DNA of 64,000 nucleotides from Ruegeria faecimaris (GTDB taxonomy: Bacteria; Pseudomonadota; Alphaproteobacteria; Rhodobacterales; Rhodobacteraceae). This document shows, piece by piece, positions 27,471 through 35,716 of this stretch (positions are counted from its first letter, which is position 1; the number at the start of each line of letters is the position of its first letter). The notes under the pieces were generated by a model. It saw only the letters and a program-made list of their open reading frames with translations, made no database searches and was not told where the DNA came from. The position numbers and the translations under genes were made by a program. The DNA is taken from contig NZ_FXTE01000008.1 of the NCBI RefSeq assembly GCF_900182615.1, forward strand, positions 62,001 through 126,000, written 5' to 3'.

Positions 27471-29270
27471 ATGACAGACCTCGCTCATATCCGCAATTTC
27501 TCCATCGTCGCGCATATCGACCATGGCAAATCCACCCTTGCTGACCGGCTCATCCAAGAGACCGGTACGGTCAAGGATCGTGACATGAAGGAACAGCTGC
27601 TCGACAGCATGGATATCGAGCGGGAGCGTGGCATCACCATCAAGGCCAACACGGTCCGCATCGACTATACCGCCGACAATGGCGAGCAATACGTGCTGAA
27701 CCTGATCGACACCCCCGGCCACGTCGACTTTGCCTATGAGGTCAGCCGGTCGATGCGCGCGGTCGAAGGCTCTCTGCTGGTTGTGGACTCGACCCAGGGG
27801 GTCGAGGCGCAGACGCTGGCGAACGTGTATCAAGCCATCGACGCTGACCACGACATCGTGCCGGTGCTGAACAAGATCGACCTGCCTGCGTCCGATTGTG
27901 ACCGCGTGGCCGAACAGATCGAGGATGTGATCGGCATCGACGCGTCCGAGGCGATTCAGGTCAGCGCCAAGACCGGGCAGGGCATCCATGAGACGTTGGA
28001 GGCCATTGTCACCCATCTGCCGGCTCCCAAGGGTAATCTGGATGCACCGCTCAAGGCGATGCTGGTCGATAGCTGGTACGACGCCTATCTCGGCGTCATC
28101 GTTCTGGTCCGCATCATGGACGGCACCCTGAAAAAGGGCATGCGGGTCAAGTTCATGTCGAACAACACCCTGCACCATGTCGACCGCGTCGGCGTTTTCC
28201 GGCCTGAGATGGAGATGGTCGACAGCCTCGGCCCGGGTGAGATCGGCTTCCTCACCGCCTCGATCAAACAGGTCCGCGACACCCGCGTTGGCGACACCAT
28301 CACCAATGACCGCAATGGCGCAGAAATCGCGCTGGACGGCTTTAAACCCGCGCAGCCGGTGGTGTTCTGTGGCCTCTTCCCCGTCGACAGTTCCGAATTC
28401 GAAGACCTGCGCGACGCGATCGACAAGCTGGCGCTGAATGACGCCAGCTTCAGCTTTGAGATGGAAACCTCGGCAGCACTTGGCTTTGGCTTCCGCTGCG
28501 GCTTCCTTGGCCTGCTGCACCTTGAGGTCATTCGCGACCGGATTGAGCGCGAATATGATATCGAGCTGATCACCACCGCGCCCTCGGTGATCTATCACGT
28601 CTTCATGAAAGACGGCGAGATGATCGAGCTGCACAACCCCGCCGACATGCCCGACCCCTCAAAGGTCGACCATATCGAGGAACCACGCATCAAGGCGACC
28701 ATCCTTGTGCCGGATGAATTCCTGGGCGACGTACTGAAACTGTGCCAGGACCGCCGCGGCATCCAGATGGACCTGACCTATGCGGGCTCGCGCGCGATGG
28801 TCGTCTATGACCTGCCACTGAATGAGGTCGTCTTTGACTTCTACGACCGCCTGAAATCGGTGACCAAGGGCTATGCCTCGTTTGATTATCAGATGACCGG
28901 CTATACCGAGGACGCGCTGGTCAAGATGTCGGTGCTGGTGAATGACGAACCGGTCGATGCGCTGTCGACCATGGTTCACCGTGACCGGGCCGAGATGCGG
29001 GGCCGGGCGATGTGCGAGAAGCTCAAGGACCTGATCCCGCGCCACATGTTCAAAATCCCGATCCAAGCCGCAATCGGAGGTAAGGTCATCGCCCGCGAGA
29101 CCCTCTCGGCCCTGCGCAAGGACGTGACCGCCAAATGCTACGGAGGCGACGCCACGCGGAAACGCAAACTGCTGGACAAGCAGAAGGCGGGTAAGAAAAA
29201 GATGCGTCAGTTCGGGAAGGTTGATATACCTCAGGAGGCATTCATCTCAGCGTTGAAAATGGATAGTTAA
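27471..29270 (+). CDS. lepA: Elongation factor 4 (LepA)
   Basis: 599 residues, standard LepA length. The GTPase domain has G1 [15 protein letters not shown]3 DTPGHVDF, and G4 NKIDLPASD. The C-terminal domain ends in [24 protein letters not shown], which is diagnostic for LepA. It back-translocates ribosomes and is widely conserved. A large reading frame on the opposite strand is a shadow caused by codon composition. A hairpin follows at 29,291. Confidence 0.97.
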   Translation: MTDLAHIRNFSIVAHIDHGKSTLADRLIQETGTVKDRDMKEQLLDSMDIERERGITIKANTVRIDYTADNGEQYVLNLIDTPGHVDFAYEVSRSMRAVEGSLLVVDSTQGVEAQTLANVYQAIDADHDIVPVLNKIDLPASDCDRVAEQIEDVIGIDASEAIQVSAKTGQGIHETLEAIVTHLPAPKGNLDAPLKAMLVDSWYDAYLGVIVLVRIMDGTLKKGMRVKFMSNNTLHHVDRVGVFRPEMEMVDSLGPGEIGFLTASIKQVRDTRVGDTITNDRNGAEIALDGFKPAQPVVFCGLFPVDSSEFEDLRDAIDKLALNDASFSFEMETSAALGFGFRCGFLGLLHLEVIRDRIEREYDIELITTAPSVIYHVFMKDGEMIELHNPADMPDPSKVDHIEEPRIKATILVPDEFLGDVLKLCQDRRGIQMDLTYAGSRAMVVYDLPLNEVVFDFYDRLKSVTKGYASFDYQMTGYTEDALVKMSVLVNDEPVDALSTMVHRDRAEMRGRAMCEKLKDLIPRHMFKIPIQAAIGGKVIARETLSALRKDVTAKCYGGDATRKRKLLDKQKAGKKKMRQFGKVDIPQEAFISALKMDS

Positions 29271-29290
29271 GGTATCTCACATGATATTTG

Positions 29291-29321
29291 GGCACCCCAA
29301 TCTTTGCAAAAGTGGGGTGCC
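29291..29321 (+). terminator. Hairpin downstream of lepA
   Basis: Stem GGCACCCCA / TGGGGTGCC (29291-29299 and 29313-29321) around a 13-base loop sits 20 bp after lepA and just before the convergent XRE gene end. There is no T-run, so termination would be bidirectional and weak; it could also be an mRNA stabiliser. Confidence 0.5.
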
Positions 29322-29337
29322 AGCTCGTGGAAGGTTG

Positions 29338-29931
29338 TTATTCTAAGGGTTCATCTTGCAGGTTTTTATCCGTTTTGGGTGTGATCTCGTATCGACCGTC
29401 AACTTCAACGCAGTCCAGTCCATTTGCGTCGCAAATAGATTTTATTCCCTTCACTAGGCCATATCCAGCAAGGCCGGCCGCGACCGGAATGGCAGCTACT
29501 AGGCCAATCCCACCGAGCATTGTTCCTCCACCAATTGCTGCAAGGCCCGACGTAATCCCCGCAGCAGATAATCCACTCACGGAACCGGCCACCGAAACTG
29601 CCGCTACAGATCCAGCTATTCCTGAGGCAGTTCCCCCGACCGCGCCAAGTGTATCAAGGAGAGTTTCTCTTTCGCTGTCCGTCAGCTGGCTGAATTTGTG
29701 TCGACCGATAATAACTAGCGCCTTTAAAAGATTCATAAACTCAGGCGTTGCAGCGCTTTTCTTGGTTTCAAGTCGATAAATTGTCGATTCCGAGCATTCT
29801 AGCACCTCCGCGAGCTCTCTTCGCGACAGGCCAGAAACTTCTCTTACCAATTTCAATTTTTCCCCACAGTTGTCAGGTGTAATAGGTCCTTCCATGGCTG
29901 CTTTTTGCCTTTCATCTTCATAGCCCCACAT
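29338..29931 (-). CDS. XRE-family DNA-binding protein with Gly/Ala-rich hydrophobic domain
   Basis: 197 residues. Residues 20-75 form an XRE-type helix-turn-helix (GEKLKLVREVSGLSRRELAEVLECSESTIYRL). Residues 93-165 are a long, glycine/alanine/serine-rich hydrophobic stretch (AAGITSGLAAIGGGTMLGGI, then GLVAAIPVAAGLAGYG), which looks like one or two membrane-inserting helices. The C-terminus is hydrophilic. The start at 29931 is behind AAGGA. It convergently faces lepA. Base composition is lower in GC than lepA. Function is unknown: a membrane-tethered regulator or a pore-forming toxin-like protein are both possible. Confidence 0.6.
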   Translation of the reverse strand: MWGYEDERQKAAMEGPITPDNCGEKLKLVREVSGLSRRELAEVLECSESTIYRLETKKSAATPEFMNLLKALVIIGRHKFSQLTDSERETLLDTLGAVGGTASGIAGSVAAVSVAGSVSGLSAAGITSGLAAIGGGTMLGGIGLVAAIPVAAGLAGYGLVKGIKSICDANGLDCVEVDGRYEITPKTDKNLQDEPLE

Positions 29932-30461
29932 TGAAAATTTCCTTCACAAACCCTCTCAACTCCAGTCATTTTACATTCAAAGATATGTCAAGATCAAGTC
30001 ATGTCACAGTCAGTGATCAGTCATGCTCGGTTATTTGCCGATCTACGCGATGGGTTGGTCTCCAATAATGGACTGGAAATCAATGTGATGCATTCTACTC
30101 ACATCGCCGGGCGGCGTCATGCTGAAAGCATGCCTCCGGAATGACCCGCCCCCGTCAAACCGAAGGTTTGCCTGCGGCAAAACTGGCGGCGCGTTTGCGC
30201 CCTGGGGCTCCGCCCGTTCGACCCTGAAACGGTCCATTGGACCATTTCCCAGACGGGCCTCACCCCCTCGGGCCGGCGCTGCCCTAACCTCTGTTGACTG
30301 AGCGTCGCAAGAGCTTTTACGAGCCAGGGCTCCGCCCGTTCGCGGCTGAATTCGTCCACTGGACGAATTCCAAGACGCCGCTCACTCTGACCCAGATCAA
30401 AGACCGCGTGTGCGCTCAATCCTAGGATCCGCGAAAGTTGAATCCCTGATATGAGGCCCCC
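29932..30461. other. Gene-poor region with duplicated palindrome
   Basis: No gene of normal quality lies here. The region contains a short tandem pair of an element described separately (30205-30262 and 30327-30385). Small hairpins occur elsewhere in it (for example GGCGC-GTTT-GCGCC near 30188). Several possible frames cross it but none has a ribosome site or family signature. Confidence 0.5.
30205..30385. repeat. Duplicated intergenic palindrome element
   Basis: Two copies of the same design lie 122 bp apart. Each begins with the identical 16-mer GGGCTCCGCCCGTTCG (30205-30220 and 30327-30342), then an 11-bp stem hairpin with a one-base centre (arms GAAACGGTCCA at 30226 and GAATTCGTCCA at 30348), then a similar ending (CAGACGGGCCTCAC versus AAGACGCCGCTCAC). 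The stem sequences differ between copies but stay paired. Confidence 0.7.
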
Positions 30462-30641
30462 ATGCTTCCCCTGATGCTGATCGTACATATCTTCCTTGGC
30501 TCCACCTTTGCCGGGTCCGCTGTCATTGCGGTTCTGTCGATGGGGTATACGACGCTATACCCTATCCTGATCGCTGCCGGAGCTGGCTTTATTGCGGCGT
30601 TTCCGGTTTCGTATCTGGTGACCCGAAAGATCGCGGGATAA
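30462..30641 (+). CDS. Small inner-membrane protein (59 aa), unknown function
   Basis: 59 residues (MLPLMLIVHIFLGSTFAGSA start, VTRKIAG end) with two hydrophobic helices. It is too short for typical gene calls. Very similar short proteins in Rhodobacteraceae carry wrong database names such as CTP synthetase; this protein has no such domain. Followed 90 bp later by another small membrane protein. Confidence 0.6.
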   Translation: MLPLMLIVHIFLGSTFAGSAVIAVLSMGYTTLYPILIAAGAGFIAAFPVSYLVTRKIAG

Positions 30642-30731
30642 GGCCTGTTCGGCCCATTGTGACCAACCTCACAGCCGCATCCCGGCTGGCCTGCTAGAGT
30701 TTACGTTGCAGAACCCTAGCAGGAGGCGCAG

Positions 30732-31052
30732 ATGTCCACATCCATGATCCCCTTCATTGCCCTCGGGTCAGCGGGTCTCTATTCCGTTGCCATGGTCGCG
30801 ATGAAGTTCTGGTGGAAAATCCCCGGCTTGGGGCTTGGCCTGCTGATCGTCGCGACCCTGCTGGCCGGGGCGACGCTCGAACTCGCCGCGCTGCGCGACG
30901 AACGGTTGGGCATAATCTATACTGGCATTCTGGGGGCCGAGGTCGTTCTGATCGCCATCGCCTCATTCTTTCTGTTTGGCGAAAACTTCTCGCATCGCGA
31001 AGTGTTTGGCATTTCCCTGGTCGTGATCGGCACCGCGCTGGCCTGGGCCTAA
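30732..31052 (+). CDS. Small EamA/EmrE-like membrane protein (4 TM)
   Basis: 106 residues with four hydrophobic helices, the last GISLVVIGTALAWA, and a conserved first-helix glutamate absent. The pattern resembles half of a DMT transporter or an SMR-type protein. In related genomes it is sometimes mislabelled as 5-aminolevulinate synthase; nothing in the sequence supports that name. AGCAGGAGGCGCAG upstream of ATG 30732 is a strong ribosome site. A hairpin AGGCTTT-TTT-AAAGCCT follows at about 31068-31085. Confidence 0.65.
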   Translation: MSTSMIPFIALGSAGLYSVAMVAMKFWWKIPGLGLGLLIVATLLAGATLELAALRDERLGIIYTGILGAEVVLIAIASFFLFGENFSHREVFGISLVVIGTALAWA

Positions 31053-31949
31053 GCGCGACAATCTGGTTAGGCTTTTTTAAAGCCTTCATGAAGCTTCCTT
31101 CAGGTAAGTTGCAACCGGCACTCAGCCACCCAATCTGTGTAAAAGGCCAGCGAAAGGCCCAGCACAGGAGGTGAGCCAGTGACAGCAAATTCAACTATCG
31201 AAGCGGTAAATGCCCCTTCATTTAGGTTGGCTGCGTGGGCTGGCGCAAGATCCTTGGGCTGTATGTAATTTTGAATTTGCGTAGCCTGCGCGATCGAACG
31301 AGTTCCGGGCTCGTCTCTGGTCTCCAGGTGAACTGAAGCGTCTCTGGTCCGGTTGGAATTTAGGGGGTACTGGCTGCGAATTGCCGCAGCGCTTAGTAGG
31401 TAACTCAACCGGGCCGGAGCGCTTCTCAAATTCAGAACAGGCTTTCAGCGCAATGTGCGGGCAGGTGGCCCTGATTGGTCAGAAAATGCCTCGGTCCTCG
31501 GAGGCCGTGGCCAAAGAGCGACCCGTTCACGGCGGGTTTGATTCGAAATATCAGGGATCGGATCGGCGCAATCGCTCACCAAAACCCCCAGAAGGGTCGT
31601 GCAGCCCGTTTGCGCCTGCAGAAAGAGTCCAAAATCCCGGGCCGAGCACGTAATTTCACTTGTCCAATGGCAACTCTGCGCAGGAACGTAAAATCTAGAG
31701 TTATCCACATCACTCTCCAGCGAGATATCAACAGTTTATCCCCGACTATTTTTTATGCTGCAGTGCTATTTTCTTGCCCGATTATGACCGCGATGTAACA
31801 GTCAGGTTACCGCAGAGGTTCTTAGGATCCTGGGTGGGACGCAAAGGCCAAGGGGGTCGCTGCGGTGAAGTAAAATCTTAGGATTTTGTTCTACTGCAAA
31901 GACTTACCGGTGCGTGATCAGCTGATTTGGGCGTCAAGTTTGAAACAGG
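31053..31949. other. Noncoding stretch with no recognised gene
   Basis: About 900 bp without a credible gene. The frames present (for example 31100-31429 and 31445-31798) have no ribosome site and a non-protein-like composition. A 9-bp DnaA-type sequence TTATCCACA occurs at 31701-31709 but is expected by chance in a window of this size. The region leads into the structured stretch described next. Confidence 0.5.
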
Positions 31950-32143
31950 TGATCAAGCTCTCAGAAGGTTAATGCGTGCTGTGCGGGGCCCTCGGGCTCT
32001 GTTCAGCGGCTGTGGCCCCTTAGGGGGACAAAGCAACTGGATCGGGACGTCCCTCGGGCGTGTCGAACCGGTAAGGCGTCAGGGGTGTCCTTTGGGCACG
32101 TGCAAAGACCGCGTCTGCGCACCTGACGCCTTTTCCTTTTTCC
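31950..32143 (+). ncRNA. Candidate structured RNA ending in a strong intrinsic terminator
   Basis: The stretch is GC-rich with nested pairings: GGGGCC (31984) with GGCCCC (32013), GGGACGTCCC (32044-32053), and finally stem AGGCGTCAGG / CCTGACGCCT (32074-32083 and 32122-32131) followed by TTTTCCTTTTTCC. Inside the last stem are two smaller hairpins, including GTGC-AA-AGAC / GTCT-GC-GCAC around 32100-32122. No start codon with a ribosome site and no family of known RNA was recognised. The 5' end is a guess. Confidence 0.45.
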
Positions 32144-32191
32144 GGGCCCCGGATTCATACAGGCAGCGATTTAATTCCCCCTAAAACGGGA

Positions 32192-32223
32192 ACGGGGTTC
32201 TAGCGTTTAAGCAAGAACCCCGT
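32192..32223. repeat. 10-bp perfect hairpin upstream of the entericidin-like gene
   Basis: Arms ACGGGGTTCT (32192-32201) and AGAACCCCGT (32214-32223) around a 12-base loop. No T-run follows on either strand. It is downstream of the 3' end of the minus-strand entericidin gene and may be the tail structure of its message or of the candidate RNA to the left. Confidence 0.5.
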
Positions 32224-32346
32224 GATCGTGTCAGAAATGCAATGCCGCGTCTATGCACCTGTGTCCGCAAGGATAGCGGGTGTGGGTGCAGAGGGCAACC
32301 ATATCTTGTATGTCGCCCGATCTTGATCGCTACATTCCGAATGGAA

Positions 32347-32484
32347 TCAGATGTTTTCCTGAACCTCGGTGGCTGCGCCCTGAATTGCGTCACCTGCTTT
32401 TTCAATATCTTTACCGGCGCCTTTAGCGGTTTCACATGCGGCGAGTGTGCAAAGGGCCAGTCCAATAAGTGCGGCTCGGATCAT
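32347..32484 (-). CDS. Entericidin A/B-like small lipoprotein
   Basis: 45 residues: signal MIRAALIGLALCTLAAC with lipobox LAAC, mature part C-ETAKGAGKDIEKAGDAIQGA and TEVQENI. Small amphipathic helices of this type are the entericidin antitoxin/toxin lipoproteins; in alphaproteobacteria they are usually single, stress-linked proteins. AGGAGA seven bases before ATG 32484. The frame open upstream (32559) lacks a ribosome site. Confidence 0.75.
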   Translation of the reverse strand: MIRAALIGLALCTLAACETAKGAGKDIEKAGDAIQGAATEVQENI

Positions 32485-32560
32485 AGGTCTCTCCTTTTGT
32501 ATAAGTCCCGATTTTCGTAGCAGTTTTGCTAATGGTGAACCAGAGTTTTGAACCGGCATT

Positions 32561-33355
32561 CTATTCTTTACGAAAAAGTGGCCCGATGGCTGCTGTCACC
32601 AGAAAGATCACAGCTGCGGCGCAGACGATGCTGGGCCCGGCCGGAGTGTCGGCAAGATACGCACCGCACAGCCCGACAAGGGCGGCAGCTGATCCGATGA
32701 TTGCGGCCCCGAATGCCATATTTTCAGGTGTTTTCACCAAAGATCGTGCACCGGCTGCCGGGATGACGAGCAGGGCGGCAATCAACAGAACCCCTACCAC
32801 TTTGATTGCCACGGCAACGGCCAGCGCCATGGTCAGCGTCAACCACACCTCCTCGCGCTTAGGGTCAATGCCGGATGCATAGGCCATGTCCGGGTTCAGC
32901 GTGGCGACAAGTAGGGCTGACCAGCGCCAGATCATGACTGCCAGGATCAACGCGCCGCCGCCCCAAATGGTTGCCAAATCGCCTTTGGTGACAGCCAGGA
33001 TATCACCAAACAGAAAGGCATTTAAATCCAGCCGGACGTCGGACAGCAAGGCGACGGTGACTAGCCCTGCGGCCAGGGCTGTATGCGCTATTACGCCTAG
33101 TAATGTATCCATCGCCAACCCCTTGCCACGCAAAAGCGTGACGGTAAGCCCCATGGCAAGCGCTGACGCCACAATCGACGGCAGCATCGGAAGCGAAAAT
33201 GCCAGAGACAGTGCCACACCCAGAACAGCCGCGTGCGCAGTGGCCTCGCCCAGATAGGCCATCCGGCGCCATACCACAAAGCACCCCAAAGGGGCCGCCG
33301 CGAGTGCAACGCCGATACCAGCCAGCGCCGCACGAACCATAAAATCGTCTAACAT
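32561..33355 (-). CDS. znuB: Zinc ABC transporter permease ZnuB
   Basis: 264 residues, eight or so transmembrane helices. The ABC-3 permease pattern is present: GCFVVWRRMAYLGEATAHAAVLGVALS (typical of ZnuB) and ALLVIPAAGARSLVKTPENMA. It forms the membrane channel of the ZnuABC high-affinity zinc importer. Its ATG shares TGATG with the znuC stop, so translation is coupled. Part of the znuC-znuB-zur operon on the minus strand. Confidence 0.95.
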   Translation of the reverse strand: MLDDFMVRAALAGIGVALAAAPLGCFVVWRRMAYLGEATAHAAVLGVALSLAFSLPMLPSIVASALAMGLTVTLLRGKGLAMDTLLGVIAHTALAAGLVTVALLSDVRLDLNAFLFGDILAVTKGDLATIWGGGALILAVMIWRWSALLVATLNPDMAYASGIDPKREEVWLTLTMALAVAVAIKVVGVLLIAALLVIPAAGARSLVKTPENMAFGAAIIGSAAALVGLCGAYLADTPAGPSIVCAAAVIFLVTAAIGPLFRKE

Positions 33356-34104
33356 CAGTTGGTTGTTTCCTGGTCGTGGTGGTGGTCATGGTCGTGCGAA
33401 TGGCTGTGTTGATGTTGGTAAAGGGCCATCATGCCCTTGGTTCCGCTGCCAAATAAGGCCCGGTATTCAGGTGCGTCCGCGACGGTATGAGGCGACCCCT
33501 CGCAGCATATATGTCCGTTCAGACATAGCACACGGTCTGAGGCCGCCATGACAACGTGCAGATCGTGACTGACCATCACGATCGCGCAACCAAGGTCGCG
33601 TCTGACCTGCTCAATGCGTTGATAGAAGGCAGCTGCACCCGGTTGATCCAGGCCTTGCGTTGCTTCATCCAAAAGCAAGACCTGAGGATCATCAAGGAGT
33701 GCGCGCGCCAGCAGAACTCGTTGAAATTGACCGCCCGAAAGCTGGGTCATTTGCCGGTTGCGCAGATCCGGGACGCCCGCTCGTTCTAGTGCATCCAGCG
33801 CTTTGCGGGCCGAGATCCGTTTGGGTAAGCCCAGGAAACGTTGCACGGTCATCGGAAAAGCGGCGTCCAAAGCCAGTTTTTGCGGGACATAACCGATGCG
33901 CAGGCCGGGCGCGCGGCTTACCTGGCCTTCTGATGGGGTAATGGCCCCAATGATCGCCCGTAAAAGAGTCGACTTACCAGATCCGTTGGGCCCCACAATG
34001 GTCACGATCTCTGCTTCGGAAACTGCCGCATTCACATGTTCAAGGATCGTGCGGCCGTCGATCCGAATGGACATGTTTTTCAATGAAATAAGAGGGGTAT
34101 TCAT
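33355..34104 (-). CDS. znuC: Zinc ABC transporter ATPase ZnuC
   Basis: 249 residues from ATG 34104, which overlaps the zur stop (ATGA). Walker A GPNGSGKSTLLRAI, signature LSGGQFQRVLLARALLDDP, Walker B VLLLDEATQGLD, and a D-loop and switch His in MVSHDLHVV. The C-terminal 20 residues are a His/Asp-rich tail (YQHQHSHSHDHDHHHDQET), which may bind zinc. It powers ZnuB import of zinc bound by ZnuA. Confidence 0.95.
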   Translation of the reverse strand: MNTPLISLKNMSIRIDGRTILEHVNAAVSEAEIVTIVGPNGSGKSTLLRAIIGAITPSEGQVSRAPGLRIGYVPQKLALDAAFPMTVQRFLGLPKRISARKALDALERAGVPDLRNRQMTQLSGGQFQRVLLARALLDDPQVLLLDEATQGLDQPGAAAFYQRIEQVRRDLGCAIVMVSHDLHVVMAASDRVLCLNGHICCEGSPHTVADAPEYRALFGSGTKGMMALYQHQHSHSHDHDHHHDQETTN

Positions 34105-34580
34105 GCCGCCGACCCTACACATTCGGGACATAGGCCCTCGGCCTCGACCACTACTCGTTCGATTTGAAACCCCGAGGTGTTCGCCGCAGCGCCCAATCGA
34201 CCCTGTGTAAGCTCGGTTTCCGTTTCAGCCACTGCTTTGCAGGACCTGCAGATCAGAAACGCGGGGACATGGTCATGGGTCGGGTGGGCGCAGGCTGTAT
34301 AGGCATTCAGTTGCTCGATACGATGCACGAACCCGTTTTGCACAAGGAAATCCAGTGCACGATATGCGACCGGAGGTTGCGACCCGAGCCCTTCTGCAGC
34401 CAGCACAGCCAGGATATCATATGCGCCCATTGCCCGGTGCTTTTCCAACAGGATCTCAAGAACACGGCGCCGGACAGTGGTGAATTGCAGGCGCTTTGTT
34501 CTGCACTTGTTTTCGGCCTGAGACAGCGCAGTGTGAACGCAGTGGGCGTGATCGTGTTGTCTGAATCCAACGGTGCTCAT
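34101..34580 (-). CDS. zur: Fur-family zinc uptake regulator Zur
   Basis: 159 residues. The Fur winged helix (FTTVRRRVLEILLEKHRAMGAYDILAVL) and the metal-binding part with CRSCKAVAETETE, plus a C-terminal CPEC that belongs to the structural zinc site. HAHCVHTALS at the N-terminus is typical of Zur. It represses znu genes when zinc is plentiful. It is divergent from znuA and heads the zur-znuC-znuB operon. Two Zur boxes lie in the shared promoter region. Confidence 0.92.
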   Translation of the reverse strand: MSTVGFRQHDHAHCVHTALSQAENKCRTKRLQFTTVRRRVLEILLEKHRAMGAYDILAVLAAEGLGSQPPVAYRALDFLVQNGFVHRIEQLNAYTACAHPTHDHVPAFLICRSCKAVAETETELTQGRLGAAANTSGFQIERVVVEAEGLCPECVGSAA

Positions 34581-34609
34581 GGCGGGACTCCAATGATTTT
34601 CAACTTGAT

Positions 34610-34621
34610 ATGTAATAACGT
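34610..34621. promoter_or_regulatory. zur: Putative Zur box near zur start
   Basis: ATGTAATAACGT (inverted repeat ATGT-N4-ACGT), 30 bp upstream of the zur start on the minus strand, is one mismatch from the second box at 34645. Together they form a tandem operator in the divergent zur-znuA region. Zur boxes in alphaproteobacteria are AT-rich dyads of this form. Confidence 0.7.
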
Positions 34622-34644
34622 CCGGATTAACAAGCGCTCAACGA

Positions 34645-34656
34645 ATGTAATAACAT
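34645..34656. promoter_or_regulatory. znuA: Putative Zur box near znuA start
   Basis: ATGTAATAACAT lies 18 bp before the znuA ATG and overlaps or abuts its promoter. The same 12-mer occurs upstream of the pirin gene at 10856-10867. Confidence 0.75.
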
Positions 34657-34673
34657 ATCATTTCGGAGGGAAT

Positions 34674-35693
34674 ATGTTCCGACCCACACTGTATTTGTTC
34701 TCAATCGCGTTTGCAGGCCAAGCCATTGCCGAGGCGCCAAGCGTGGCCGTCGATATTGCGCCTGTCCATTCGCTGGTCGCCCGGGTGATGGACGGCGTGG
34801 GTGAGCCCAGCTTGATCATTCCACCCGGCGCGTCACCTCATGATCACGCTATGCGGCCTTCTGAGGCGCGGTCTTTGCAATCCGCCGAGATCGTATTCTG
34901 GACCGGAGAAGAGCTGACCCCTTGGCTGGTTAAACCCTTGGGCGCGCTGTCGCCGGATGCGCTGCATGTCTCTTTGTTGGATGCGGATGGAACAATTCTC
35001 TATGAATTCCGGGATGCGACCGATCATGATGACCATGATGACCATGATGACCATGATGACCGTGCGGATCATGATGGCCACGACGATCACGCGGATCACG
35101 ACGATCATGCGGGTCATGACGATCACGACGACCATGCGGGCCATGCAGACGACCATGGCCATGATCACGAAGGGGTAGACCCCCACGCCTGGCTGGATCC
35201 CGAAAATGCACGTATCTGGGTTCAGGTAATTGCCGCAACGCTCTCAGAGGCGGACCCTGAAAACGCCGATTCTTATCAGCAGAACGCGGCGACCGCAGAT
35301 CGGGAACTGATTGAACTGAAAGAAAAAATTATGACAGATCTGACAGATATGCAGACGCTGTCATTCATAACGTTTCATGATGCCTATCAGTATTTCGAAA
35401 AGCGATTTGGGCTGGAGTCATCCGGCGCAGTCAGTCTTGGCGATGCGTCCTCTCCCGGGCCGGCGCGATTGGCGGCTTTGCGTGAAAAGGTTGAGCATGA
35501 AGGAATTGTTTGTGCCTTTTCCGAGCCACAATTTGACACAAGGCTGGTACGGACAGCGATCGAAGGAACCGGGGCCACGATCTTTGAATTGGATCCCGTA
35601 GGCGTGAGTTTTGACACGGGAATTTCGCACTATGACAGTTTGCTAATGGCCATGTCCGCCGGCTATCAAGACTGTTCCAAAAGTAAGTCGTAA
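34674..35693 (+). CDS. znuA: Zinc ABC transporter substrate-binding protein ZnuA
   Basis: 339 residues from ATG 34674 (ribosome site GGAGGGA); a longer upstream frame overlaps zur and is not used. Signal peptide FSIAFAGQAIAEA. Zinc ligands: VHSLVARVM, HAMRPSEA, and PHAWLDPEN, with FITFHDAYQYFEKRFGL. Residues about 118-166 are a long His/Asp-rich loop (DHDDHDDHDDHDD and similar), a common feature of ZnuA that captures zinc. Divergent to zur and controlled by its boxes. Confidence 0.95.
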   Translation: MFRPTLYLFSIAFAGQAIAEAPSVAVDIAPVHSLVARVMDGVGEPSLIIPPGASPHDHAMRPSEARSLQSAEIVFWTGEELTPWLVKPLGALSPDALHVSLLDADGTILYEFRDATDHDDHDDHDDHDDRADHDGHDDHADHDDHAGHDDHDDHAGHADDHGHDHEGVDPHAWLDPENARIWVQVIAATLSEADPENADSYQQNAATADRELIELKEKIMTDLTDMQTLSFITFHDAYQYFEKRFGLESSGAVSLGDASSPGPARLAALREKVEHEGIVCAFSEPQFDTRLVRTAIEGTGATIFELDPVGVSFDTGISHYDSLLMAMSAGYQDCSKSKS

Positions 35694-35716
35694 GTAGCCG
35701 GGATAGCGGATTGCTC

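Noticed and set aside
27384-28634. Long reading frame opposite lepA (416 aa)
   Set aside because: It mirrors lepA codons on the complementary strand; lepA is strongly conserved and the antisense product has no recognisable domain.
29291-29321. Treating the lepA hairpin as a full Rho-independent terminator
   Set aside because: It has a strong stem but no T-run on either strand, so it is listed only as a weak terminator candidate.
31701-31709. Perfect DnaA box TTATCCACA with a near match at about 31735
   Set aside because: About 0.5 perfect 9-mers are expected by chance on both strands of 64 kb, no cluster of boxes is present, and the neighbours (lepA, znu) are not origin-linked genes.
31927-32184. 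85-aa frame across the candidate structured RNA
   Set aside because: No ribosome site and no protein family; the DNA is better explained as an RNA with a terminator.
35025-35171. Tandem short repeats that could be taken for a CRISPR or minisatellite
   Set aside because: The repeats encode the His/Asp-rich loop in frame with znuA; there are no spacers.
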